NCBI RefSeq assembly: GCF_004349055.1
Contig: NZ_SMKX01000100.1
Coordinates: 1 to 32,715, forward strand
Direction: 5' to 3'
Source of the DNA: Kribbella antibiotica
GTDB lineage: Bacteria; Actinomycetota; Actinomycetes; Propionibacteriales; Kribbellaceae
DNA: 32,715 nt
Positions 18,509 through 25,919 of this stretch are shown here, piece by piece (within the stretch, counting starts at the first letter, position 1; each line of letters starts with the position of its first letter). Made by a program: the position numbers and the translations under genes. Below the pieces are notes generated by a model. The model was not told the DNA's origin. It did no database searches and worked only from the letters and a program-made list of their open reading frames with translations.

Positions 18509-19653
18509 GCACGAGTGTTGCCGTGGGGCGGGGTGCTGCGGAGAGTTGGCGGGCGTTGCGGAAGCCGCTGCTGATCACAGGCGTCGTCGTACTGGTGGGG
18601 TTGATCGTGCTGGTCTTCAGCGTTGCCAGTACGTCGGGACCGTTCAGCCCGGACTCGACTGAGCGCGACGGTGCGCGTGCGCTGGCGAACCTGCTGAAGA
18701 AGCATGGCGTGAATGTGCAGGGGACGGAGCGCCTGGACAATGCGACGGAGCCTGGTGCCGGCAAGGCGCTGCTGATCGGACCGAACGGTTCACTCGATCG
18801 CGACGACTGGCAGCGCATCAAGGCCGCCGGGTGGAGCCACCTGATCCTGATCCGGCCGGGCGCTCGTGAGCTGGACGCGCTCGCACCAGGAGTGAAGACC
18901 GCTGGTCCGGTGCTCAGCTTGGCCAGCCGGGAGCCGGACTGTGATCTCAGCGCTGCAGTAAAGGCTGGGAATGTGACGGCCGGTGGGACGACGTACTCCG
19001 CGCCGGCCGGCGCCAAGGCGTGTTACGGCGACGGAATCAACCACACCGTGATCCGGATCGAGTCCGGCGGCCAGATCGTCGATGTGGTCGGCACGTCGCG
19101 CTCCTTCACCAACAGCGAGCTTGCCGACGACGGAAATGCCGCACTGGCGCTCAACCTGATCGGTACGCACCAGGAGCTGACCTGGTACCTGCCGCAGTGG
19201 GAGAGCAGCGGTGCGGACGACGAGGGCAGCGACGGACCGCCGCTGGTCCCGCCGGACATCCGCTACATCGGCTGGGCGCTGGCGTTCGCCGTACTGGTGG
19301 TTGCGGTGTGGCGTGGTCGCCGGCTCGGACCTGTGGTGATGGAGCGGCTGCCGGTGATCGTGCATGCGGCCGAGACCACCGAGGGTCGTGCGCGGCTCTA
19401 TCGGCGCGCGCGTGCTCATGACCGGGCCGCTGCGGCGCTGCGAGAGTCGGCGCTTGCCCAGCTGCACAAGGCGCATGGCATCCCGCGGCGAGCCGAGCCG
19501 AGCGCTGTGGTGGCCACACTGGCCGCACGCACCGGCTGGGACCCGAACACCTTGTACGAGGCGCTCTACGGCATGCCACCGCAGGACGACGCCGCACTGT
19601 TGCACTTGTCCGACGTACTCGACGTACTCACGCAGGAGGTACGACACCCGTGA
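18505..19653 (+). CDS. DUF4350 domain membrane protein
   Basis: The 382-residue protein has a first membrane segment at about 22-43, an extracytoplasmic domain (45-250) that begins with FSPDSTERDGARALANLLKK, the DUF4350 hallmark, contains GPNGSLDRDDWQRI and NDDGNAALALNLIG-like residues (ADDGNAALALNLIG), and a second membrane segment near 254-272, followed by a helical cytoplasmic tail. The domain has a GATase1-like fold in predictions and is assumed to bind a ligand or partner. The ATG overlaps the DUF4129 stop by 4 nt, and its own stop overlaps the MoxR GTG, so translation is coupled along the operon. Confidence 0.9.
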   Translation: MSTSVAVGRGAAESWRALRKPLLITGVVVLVGLIVLVFSVASTSGPFSPDSTERDGARALANLLKKHGVNVQGTERLDNATEPGAGKALLIGPNGSLDRDDWQRIKAAGWSHLILIRPGARELDALAPGVKTAGPVLSLASREPDCDLSAAVKAGNVTAGGTTYSAPAGAKACYGDGINHTVIRIESGGQIVDVVGTSRSFTNSELADDGNAALALNLIGTHQELTWYLPQWESSGADDEGSDGPPLVPPDIRYIGWALAFAVLVVAVWRGRRLGPVVMERLPVIVHAAETTEGRARLYRRARAHDRAAAALRESALAQLHKAHGIPRRAEPSAVVATLAARTGWDPNTLYEALYGMPPQDDAALLHLSDVLDVLTQEVRHP

Positions 19654-20621
19654 CCACTACTGAGGTCAGTGCCGACCAGGCCAGGCAGGCGCTGGTCGCG
19701 CTGCGGACCGAGATCGGCAAGGCCGTCGTCGGGCAGGAGACCGCGGTCACCGCACTCGTGCTGGCGCTGCTCTGCCGTGGCCACGTGCTGCTGGAAGGCG
19801 TACCGGGTACGGCGAAGACGCTGATGGTGCGGGCGCTGTCGATGGCGATGCGGCTGGAGACCAAGCGGGTGCAGTTCACTCCGGACCTGATGCCTGGTGA
19901 CGTGACCGGGTCGCTCGTGTACGACGCCAAGACGAGTGAGTTCGAGTTCCGGCCGGGTCCTGTCTTCACGAACATCCTGCTGGCGGACGAGATCAACCGG
20001 ACGCCTCCGAAGACGCAGGCCGCGCTCCTGGAAGCCATGGAGGAGCGGCAGGTCACTGTCGACGGTGTCTCCCGCAAGCTGCCGTCGCCGTTCGTCGTGG
20101 CGGCTACCCAGAACCCCATCGAGTACGAGGGGACCTATCCGCTGCCGGAGGCGCAGCTGGACCGGTTCCTGCTCAAGGTGACGCTGGACATCCCGCCGCG
20201 TGACGCTGAGATCGCCGTACTGACTCGTCATGCGCAGGGATTCGACCCGCGCGATCTCGAGGCGGCCGGACTGCGGCCGGTGGCTGGGCCGGAAGACCTG
20301 CTGGCCGGACAGAACGCCGTACGGCGAGTTGCAGTCCGCGAGGACGTTCTCGCGTACATCGTCGACCTGTGCCGCGCGACTCGGCAGTCACCGTCATTGC
20401 AGCTCGGAGTGTCGCCGCGTGGTGCCACTGCGCTGCTGCACGTCTCGCGGGCGTGGGCCTGGCTGTCTGGCCGGGACTACGTGATTCCGGATGACGTGAA
20501 GGCGATGGCGCGTCCCTGTCTGCGACACCGCGTGCAGGTGCGCCCGGAGGCCGAGCTCGAAGGCGTCAGCCCGGATGCGGTGCTGGAGAGCGTCCTCGCG
20601 ACCGTGCCAGTGCCACGCTGA
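19650..20621 (+). CDS. MoxR-family AAA+ ATPase
   Basis: MoxR ATPases act as chaperones that mature or regulate partner proteins carrying von Willebrand A-like domains. The 323-residue product has Walker A GVPGTAKT at 50-57 (the Ala before Lys is usual in this family), Walker B ILLADEIN around 109-116 followed by RTPPKTQAALLEAMEE, sensor 1 (ATQNPIEYEGTYPLPEAQ) and sensor 2 with an arginine finger region (ALLHVSRAWAWLSGRDYV). GTG start 19650-19652 overlaps the upstream stop, and the stop shares one base with the following ATG. Its direct partner is most likely the DUF58 protein encoded next. Confidence 0.96.
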   Translation: MTTTEVSADQARQALVALRTEIGKAVVGQETAVTALVLALLCRGHVLLEGVPGTAKTLMVRALSMAMRLETKRVQFTPDLMPGDVTGSLVYDAKTSEFEFRPGPVFTNILLADEINRTPPKTQAALLEAMEERQVTVDGVSRKLPSPFVVAATQNPIEYEGTYPLPEAQLDRFLLKVTLDIPPRDAEIAVLTRHAQGFDPRDLEAAGLRPVAGPEDLLAGQNAVRRVAVREDVLAYIVDLCRATRQSPSLQLGVSPRGATALLHVSRAWAWLSGRDYVIPDDVKAMARPCLRHRVQVRPEAELEGVSPDAVLESVLATVPVPR

Positions 20622-21913
20622 TGGTTCTCACAGGCAGGGCTGGGCTTCTGGCTGGTCTCGGGGTGGTGTTCGTCGCTCTGGTGATGCCTAGCTGGTCCGG
20701 TGTCGGTGTAGTCATCGGCGTGGTCTTTCTGGTGTGCCTGGTCGACCTGTTGCTGGCTGGGTCGCCACGACGACTACAGCTCAGTCGCGAGGGCGACACT
20801 GCCGTGCGGCTTGGTGAGCCGGCTGCGGTGAACCTGCTCGTCACCAACCCGGGCCGGCGGATCCGCGGGCTGCTGCGCGATGCGTGGCCGCCGTCGGCCG
20901 GCGTACAGGATCCGCCGCACAAGCTGGACCTGCCGAATGGTGAGCGGCGTCGGCTGACGACGCATCTGGTACCGACCCGACGTGGCGACCGCCATGCGGA
21001 TCGAGTGACGATCCGTTCGATCGGTCCGCTCGGTTTTGCGGGTCGGCAGGGCGGCCATCAGGTGCCGTGGACTGTGCGGGCGCTACCGCCGTTCAACAGC
21101 CGCAAGCACCTGCCGTCGCGGCTAGCGCGGCTGCGCGAGCTAGACGGCCGTACGGCGCTGATGGTGCGCGGGCAGGGGACAGAGTTCGACTCGCTGCGGG
21201 ACTACGTGCCGGGTGACGACGTGCGGAGCATCGACTGGCGTGCCACGGCCCGCCGCGGCAACGTCGTACTGCGCACCTGGCGCCCCGAGCGCGATCGCCA
21301 GGTCGCCATCGTCATCGACTCCGGCCGCATGTCCGCCGGCCGCGTCGGCGACGCCCCCCGCCTCGACCACGCCATGGACGCAGCCCTACTACTCGCTGCC
21401 CTCGCAACCCGCGCAGGTGACCGAGTCTCCTTGCTGGCTTGCGATTCCGCCGTACGAGCCGACGTACGACGCCCTGCGCCCGAGGACGTCCTGCCGTCGT
21501 TCGTGAACGCCCTGGCCAATGTGGACGCCGAGCTGGTGCAGACCGACTTCCGCGTCGTCGTCTCCCAAGTCCTGGAGCGCCTAGGCCAGCGCTCCCTGAT
21601 AGTCCTCCTCACCGGCCTCGACCCCGCCGTCATCGAGGAGTCCCTCCTCCCCGTCATCGGCCCCCTCCTGAAGCGCCACGTCATCGTCCTGGCCTCAGTA
21701 GCCGACCCACGCCTGACCGAGCTCGAGGCCACCCGTAGCGACCTCATTGAGGTCTACAACGCCGCCTCCGCCGCCAGAACCCGCCTAGACCGAGACCGCG
21801 TCACCGCAGTCCTCACCCGAGCCGGCGTCACCGTAGTAGACGAAAACCCGGACCAGATAGCCCCCGCCCTCGCCGACACCTACCTAGCCCTCAAAAAGGC
21901 CGGCCGCCTGTAG
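20621..21913 (+). CDS. DUF58 domain membrane protein, partner of MoxR
   Basis: The 430-residue protein has two closely spaced membrane segments at the N-terminus (about 7-25 and 28-46), a beta-rich middle, the DUF58 core GTEFDSLRDYVPGDDVRSID with DWRATAR (about 187-210), and a von Willebrand A-like domain (about 225-400) beginning VAIVIDSGRMSAG. DUF58 proteins pair with MoxR ATPases in envelope and stress functions. The start overlaps the MoxR stop by one base. The gene's composition changes part-way: from about 21250 the coding strand becomes markedly C-rich with CTC, CCC, CTA and CGA codons. The 3' end overlaps the convergent phosphotransferase gene by 30 nt. SpoIIM and RDD genes that follow in many relatives are absent here. 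Confidence 0.94.
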   Translation: MVLTGRAGLLAGLGVVFVALVMPSWSGVGVVIGVVFLVCLVDLLLAGSPRRLQLSREGDTAVRLGEPAAVNLLVTNPGRRIRGLLRDAWPPSAGVQDPPHKLDLPNGERRRLTTHLVPTRRGDRHADRVTIRSIGPLGFAGRQGGHQVPWTVRALPPFNSRKHLPSRLARLRELDGRTALMVRGQGTEFDSLRDYVPGDDVRSIDWRATARRGNVVLRTWRPERDRQVAIVIDSGRMSAGRVGDAPRLDHAMDAALLLAALATRAGDRVSLLACDSAVRADVRRPAPEDVLPSFVNALANVDAELVQTDFRVVVSQVLERLGQRSLIVLLTGLDPAVIEESLLPVIGPLLKRHVIVLASVADPRLTELEATRSDLIEVYNAASAARTRLDRDRVTAVLTRAGVTVVDENPDQIAPALADTYLALKKAGRL

Positions 21914-22573
21914 GTGGGCCTCGAAGGTCTTGCGGTGGGTGCTGGTGAAGTCGTGTTCGCGGCGGGACCAGGCGATGCGGTCTGCGCGTTGCTCCGGTGT
22001 GACTGCGGCGCTGGTTTCGGTCCAGAAGCGGACGTTGCGGGACTGGCGTTCCAGGACTGCGTCGACGAGGGCGTTGCGCTGGGGTGGGGTGGCGTCGTAG
22101 GCATCAGCGAGGGCTCGGACCTGGGCAGCTTGGCGCGCTGGGTCGTTGTGTTTGGAGGCTATGCACCAGGTCCAGGCGGCGTAGCCGAGGTCTTCCAGCG
22201 GACTGCCGGGAGCTGCGGTGTCGAAGTCGATGAGCGCGACCGGGAGATTGTCTTGGAAGACCGCGTTGTTGGGGCCGGGGTCGTGGTGGCAGATGACCTT
22301 GTTCGGGCCGGAGCGGGTGGCGTCGTGGAAGGCTCGGAGGAGGCGGCCGAAGGCGGCTAGCTGGTCGTTCTGCCAGCGCTGGAAGGCTCCCACTTCTCCT
22401 TCGAGGTAGCTGAGGATGTCCCGGCCTTCCTCGTCCAGGCCCAGGTAGCGGGGCGCACCGGCGAAACCGCGGGCCTCTAGGAGGTGCAGGAGCTCAGAGG
22501 TTCCAGGGGACGCAGGGCGTCGTACGGTGTTGCCAATCCGTACGACGCCTGGGGTGATCCGGCCGGGTCGCAT
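21884..22573 (-). CDS. Short aminoglycoside-phosphotransferase-like kinase
   Basis: The 229-residue product belongs to the APH/choline kinase fold family, which phosphorylates small hydroxylated substrates. It has the catalytic loop HHDPGPNNAVF with Asp98 and the metal-binding DFD at 116-118 (IDFDTAAPGSPLEDLGYAAW). The hinge region ILSYLEGEV is visible at 53-61. It is shorter than antibiotic-modifying APH enzymes (about 260-300 residues), with a reduced N-lobe and no obvious ATP-binding lysine motif, so resistance activity is not implied. It starts immediately after the SRPBCC-VOC stop codon (TAG-ATG) and is the last gene of the ArsR operon. Its 3' end overlaps the convergent DUF58 gene. Confidence 0.88.
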   Translation of the reverse strand: MRPGRITPGVVRIGNTVRRPASPGTSELLHLLEARGFAGAPRYLGLDEEGRDILSYLEGEVGAFQRWQNDQLAAFGRLLRAFHDATRSGPNKVICHHDPGPNNAVFQDNLPVALIDFDTAAPGSPLEDLGYAAWTWCIASKHNDPARQAAQVRALADAYDATPPQRNALVDAVLERQSRNVRFWTETSAAVTPEQRADRIAWSRREHDFTSTHRKTFEAHLQAAGLFEG

Positions 22574-23374
22574 CTACTGGGTCGGGCGGGCCTGGGCGAA
22601 GGTCCAGTGGTGGCCCTCTAGGTCTTCGGTCTCGTACTTGCGGTAGCCGTGCTGGTGGATTTCGGAGAGGATCTTGGCGCCGGACTGCTGGGCCCGGGCG
22701 AAGTGGGCGTCGAGGTCGTCGACGTAGATCCAGGTGCTGTGGTCGTGTTGGGGTGCGCGAGTTCCGGAGCGCTGGAACAGGATGACACTGCGGTCGCCGA
22801 CGTTGAGCTCGACCCAGGATGGCGTGGCGCCCTCAGAAGGGATGCTGGTCCACGAGGTGAGCCCGAAAGCGGTGTGGAGCCAGCGGGCCGCAGCTGCGGG
22901 GTCTTCGTAGTACAGGGCCACTCCTAGCCGATCGAGCTCGCGGGGCGTGTGCGGAGCGGTGTCGCGGCGAGCGAGCCAGGTGGGGAACCAATGAATGACA
23001 TTGGTCCAGAAGTAGAAGGCCTTAGAGCCGTCGGGGAGCAGGGTCTGTACGACGGTGACGCGGGTGCCGTCGCCGACGGGCTCGAAGCTGATCCGGGTCT
23101 CGGTGTCGTCGACCGAGCTCCGGTAGGCGAACAACGAACCGGGCTGCCAGTCGGTGATGCGGCCGAGCTCTAGGACATCATCCGGCGGCGTGTAGACCTC
23201 CAGGAGGCGGCCGCCGACACCCGGCTCGATCTGCATGGCGGTGGCCCGAGCGGCGTCGAAGAAGTTGATCGGGCCGCGCACCCACCACAGGTCGATCTCT
23301 TCGGTAAAGATCCGGAAGGCGGTCGCCGGATCGGCCGAGACCTCCACAGTCGCTGTCGCTGACAATTCGGTCAT
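22574..23374 (-). CDS. SRPBCC (AHSA1-like) and VOC fusion protein
   Basis: The 266-residue product has two ligand-binding modules. Residues 1-145 form an AHSA1/START-like SRPBCC domain (ATVEVSADPATAFRIFTEE, GPINFF, PGVGGRLLEVY, and the helix GSKAFYFWTNVIHWFPTWL). Residues 150-264 form a VOC/glyoxalase domain (GVALYYEDPAAAARWLHTAF, WIYVDDLDAHFARAQQSGA, YETEDLEGHHWTFAQ). ArsR-SRPBCC pairs are common in actinobacteria, but the VOC extension is less usual. The VOC half could bind a small toxic compound or act as an antibiotic-sequestering domain. ATG 23372-23374 overlaps the arsR stop by 4 nt and has GGAG 9 nt upstream; a longer in-frame start would run into arsR and is rejected. Confidence 0.92.
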   Translation of the reverse strand: MTELSATATVEVSADPATAFRIFTEEIDLWWVRGPINFFDAARATAMQIEPGVGGRLLEVYTPPDDVLELGRITDWQPGSLFAYRSSVDDTETRISFEPVGDGTRVTVVQTLLPDGSKAFYFWTNVIHWFPTWLARRDTAPHTPRELDRLGVALYYEDPAAAARWLHTAFGLTSWTSIPSEGATPSWVELNVGDRSVILFQRSGTRAPQHDHSTWIYVDDLDAHFARAQQSGAKILSEIHQHGYRKYETEDLEGHHWTFAQARPTQ

Positions 23375-23697
23375 GAGTTCTCCACATGTCGTTTGAAGGC
23401 GCCCAGCTGCTCGCGCCAGTGCGCTTGGACCTGGTCGAGCCACGCCTGTACGGCGACCACGGGCTCGGGGTTCAACCGGAACAGCCGGACGCGGGCGTCG
23501 TCGGGCACCCGCTCATCGGCGACCAGTCCAGCCTCGAGCAGGATCCGCAGATGCCGGCTCATCGCAGGCGATGACGACCCGGTCGCCGACGCCAGTTGCC
23601 CAGCCCGCTGCGGTCCCTCGCCGAGCAACTGAACGACCTGCCGCCGGGTCGGATCGGCGAGGACCTCGAAGAACCGGTCGACCTGAGCTTGCGTCAT
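23371..23697 (-). CDS. ArsR-family winged-helix repressor
   Basis: The 108-residue regulator has the ArsR layout: FFEVLADPTRRQVVQLLGEG, the helix-turn-helix RAGQLASATGSSSPAMSRHL around 31-50, the wing, and a helical tail. No CxC metal-site motif is present, so it probably senses an organic ligand or its partner protein rather than arsenic. It heads a coupled operon with the SRPBCC-VOC and kinase genes, and its own promoter region carries a palindrome overlapping a TTGACA box, which indicates autorepression. Confidence 0.95.
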   Translation of the reverse strand: MTQAQVDRFFEVLADPTRRQVVQLLGEGPQRAGQLASATGSSSPAMSRHLRILLEAGLVADERVPDDARVRLFRLNPEPVVAVQAWLDQVQAHWREQLGAFKRHVENS

Positions 23698-23701
23698 ACC
23701 G

Positions 23702-23733
23702 CAATAGTTCTATCATTCGTTAACTATTGTCAA
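23702..23733 (-). promoter_or_regulatory. ArsR operator overlapping the -35 box
   Basis: CAATAGTT (23702-23709) and AACTATTG (23722-23729) are perfect 8-bp inverted arms with a 12-nt spacer. They are in the most AT-rich stretch nearby. On the minus strand a consensus TTGACA (23728-23733) overlaps the outer arm, and a TAGAAC-type -10 follows, placing arsR only a few bases from the transcription start. The size and position match ArsR operators, so autorepression is likely. The amphi-Trp gene starts 43 nt away on the other strand and may share the site. Confidence 0.75.
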
Positions 23734-23771
23734 CCCCTCGAAGGACCCTCGGAGTTTGATTGGATAGCCCC

Positions 23772-24023
23772 ATGAGTGAGAGAGATGTTGAGAAGGACTA
23801 CACCGTCGCCGAGTTCGCCGCCAAGCTCCGCCGGCTCGCCGACGCCCTCGAGACCGGCAAGCCGTTCCGGATCCAGATTGCCGGTGAGCGTTTCACCGTC
23901 CCGCAGAACGCGAAGATCAGCGTCGAGCACGAGCGCTCCGAGGACGAGGAAGAGGTCGAGTTCCAGCTGAAGTGGTCGCTCGCCGACGCCGACGAGGAGC
24001 CCGCGGACGACGACGAGGTGTGA
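23772..24023 (+). CDS. Amphi-Trp domain protein
   Basis: The 83-residue acidic protein matches the small amphi-Trp family: EKDYTVAEFAAKLRRLADALE, FRIQIAGERFTVP and an FQLKWSL strand, followed by an acidic tail. Function is unknown; members lie beside regulators and redox or metal genes. ATG 23772 is preferred; a TTG four codons upstream (23760-23762) has GGAG 5 nt before it and is a real alternative. It is divergent from arsR and ends before the hairpin at 24035-24067. Confidence 0.88.
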   Translation: MSERDVEKDYTVAEFAAKLRRLADALETGKPFRIQIAGERFTVPQNAKISVEHERSEDEEEVEFQLKWSLADADEEPADDDEV

Positions 24024-24034
24024 CCCACCCGCGC

Positions 24035-24067
24035 CGTACCGGTCAGCTGATCGAGCTGACCGGTACG
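24035..24067. terminator. 14-bp perfect stem-loop between amphi-Trp and the ABC importer
   Basis: Arms 24035-24048 and 24054-24067 are perfectly complementary over 14 bp, with a 5-nt loop. It begins 11 nt after the amphi-Trp stop and contains the TGA stop (24043-24045) and last codons of the convergent importer ATPase gene, so both transcripts pass through it. There is no U tract, so it may be a GC-rich terminator or a shared 3'-end stabiliser. Confidence 0.7.
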
Positions 24068-24975
24068 ACGTGGCACGCGACCTGTGATTCCGCCGCAGCC
24101 GGGAGGATCGGGAGCAGGGTTGCGTGGCAGGCGTCGATGCCGTTGCCAGACGCAACCACCTGGCAGCGCGGATGGAACCGGCACCCGGAGGGGATGTGGG
24201 TCGGGTCGGGTGGTTCGCCGGTGAGGATGATCCGGGCGGGCGACTCAGGCAGGACCGAGAGCAGCGCCTGAGTGTAGGGGTGCTGGGGATTCGTGAGGAC
24301 GTCCTCGGTGGGGCCGGACTCGACGATGCGGCCCAGGTACATGACGGCCACTCGATCGGCGATGTTCCAGGCGAGGCCGAGGTCGTGAGTGACGACTAGC
24401 GCGCCGAGGCCCAGGTCGTCGCGGAGGCGCAGGAGCAGAGCGAGGATTTCGCCGCGGATCGAGGCATCCAGGGAGGCGACGGGTTCGTCGGCGATCAGGA
24501 TCTTGGGGTTCAGGGCGAGGGCGCCGGCGATGACGACGCGTTGGCGTTGGCCGCCGGAGAGTTCGTGGGGGTAGCGGAGGAAGAAGCGCTCCGGAGGACG
24601 TAGGCCCGCGCGCGCCAGGGCTGAGGTGACGACAGCCTCTTCGTCGGGGAGGCCGTGGATTCGGGGGCCTTCCGCAACGGCTTCATAGACGGTATGGCGA
24701 GGGTTGAGCGAACCGGTGGGGTCCTGGAGAACCAACTGGACCTGGCGACGGAAGGCGCGGAGAGCGCGGCCGGAGTAGTTCAGGGGACGACCGTTGTAAG
24801 ACACCGTGCCGCTGGCCGGCCGCTCGAGGCCAAGGAGGGTGCGGGCGAGCGTGGTCTTGCCGCAGCCGGATTCCCCAACCAGGGCTACGATCTCGCCAGG
24901 CGCGATGGACAGGTTGACCCCATCGACAGCCCGCGCCCGTCCGAACTCCACCGCCACATTTGTTGCCTCTAGCAT
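24043..24975 (-). CDS. Opp/Dpp-type ABC importer ATPase (second, OppF-like)
   Basis: The 310-residue ATPase powers import of peptides or nickel/small ligands together with the neighbouring genes. It has Walker A GESGCGKT (34-41), the Q-loop VLQDPTGSLNPR, signature LSGGQRQRV, Walker B ILIADEPVASLD and switch His in VVTHDLG. The C-terminal oligopeptide domain keeps four cysteine/histidine positions (CRFHPRC, then two later Cys), a pattern linked to an iron-sulfur site in mycobacterial OppD. ATG 24973-24975 has GGAGG 4 nt upstream; the gene overlaps the OppD-like stop by 7 nt. The stop codon lies within a perfect hairpin. Confidence 0.95.
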   Translation of the reverse strand: MLEATNVAVEFGRARAVDGVNLSIAPGEIVALVGESGCGKTTLARTLLGLERPASGTVSYNGRPLNYSGRALRAFRRQVQLVLQDPTGSLNPRHTVYEAVAEGPRIHGLPDEEAVVTSALARAGLRPPERFFLRYPHELSGGQRQRVVIAGALALNPKILIADEPVASLDASIRGEILALLLRLRDDLGLGALVVTHDLGLAWNIADRVAVMYLGRIVESGPTEDVLTNPQHPYTQALLSVLPESPARIILTGEPPDPTHIPSGCRFHPRCQVVASGNGIDACHATLLPILPAAAESQVACHVVPVSSIS

Positions 24976-25919
24976 GTTTCCTCCACCAGAACGCAGGCGG
25001 CAAAGCGATCGGAACCCGCGGATCGAAGGTCGACCGGGGTGACCGAGCACGACTCCAAAGCAACTGGGCAGCGAGGGTGGAACGAGCAGCCACCAGGCAG
25101 TGACTGCGGGTCCGGCGGATCACCGGCCAGACCGCGCGGCGCCAACCGCGAGGCGGGATCGCCGACGGTCGGAAACGCGGCAGACAGGGCCTGGCTGTAG
25201 GGATGCCGAAAGCCCGATGCCGCCGGCCCGGTCTCCACGAGGCGGCCGGCGTACATGATGGCGAGCCGATCGCACACATCTGCCAGCACAGACAAGTCAT
25301 GCGAGATCATCAACAGCGAAATCCCATGCGAGGCAATCAACTGCCGGATCAGCGACAGCACCTGCGCCTGCACCATCAGGTCGAGCGCAGTCGTCGGCTC
25401 ATCCGCGATGATCAGCTGCGGCGAGCACGCCAGCGCCATCGCGATCATCACTCGTTGCCGTTGGCCACCACTCAGCTCATGTGGATAGCTCCGCGCCCGC
25501 CAGGCCGGCAACCCCACCTGCTCCAACAGTTCACGAACGCGCGCCTGAGCCTGCGAGGCCGACGCCAGCCGATGCACCAGCAACGGCTCCGCGATCTGCT
25601 CGCCAATTCGTCGTACCGGATTGAGTCCGTGCTGCGCGCCCTGGAAAACGATCGATGCCTCCGACCACCGCACGGCCCGCAGACGACCCCAGTTCATCGT
25701 GACGACGTCCTCGCCACCCAGCAGGATCCGTCCCTCGATGCGAGCGGTCCGCGGCAGCAATCGCAGCAACGACAGTGCGATCGTCGACTTCCCCGACCCG
25801 GACTCCCCCGCCAGCCCGACAGCCTCCCCGGCCGCCACCGACAACGACACACCCCGTACGGCGGGTACGTCGCCGCCCGCCAAGCGGTAGGTCACCGACA
25901 GCTCATCGAGTTCAAGCAT
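24969..25919 (-). CDS. Opp/Dpp-type ABC importer ATPase (first, OppD-like)
   Basis: The 316-residue ATPase is the partner of the OppF-like protein. Visible motifs are Walker A GESGSGKST, Q-loop IVFQGAQHGLNPVRRIG, signature LSGGQRQRV, Walker B LIIADEPTTALD, H-loop MISHDLS, and the C-terminal CSFHPRC with further cysteines of the oligopeptide domain. ATG 25917-25919 shares one base with the permease stop; the long in-frame extension upstream would lie wholly inside the permease gene and is rejected. Confidence 0.95.
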   Translation of the reverse strand: MLELDELSVTYRLAGGDVPAVRGVSLSVAAGEAVGLAGESGSGKSTIALSLLRLLPRTARIEGRILLGGEDVVTMNWGRLRAVRWSEASIVFQGAQHGLNPVRRIGEQIAEPLLVHRLASASQAQARVRELLEQVGLPAWRARSYPHELSGGQRQRVMIAMALACSPQLIIADEPTTALDLMVQAQVLSLIRQLIASHGISLLMISHDLSVLADVCDRLAIMYAGRLVETGPAASGFRHPYSQALSAAFPTVGDPASRLAPRGLAGDPPDPQSLPGGCSFHPRCPVALESCSVTPVDLRSAGSDRFAACVLVEETC

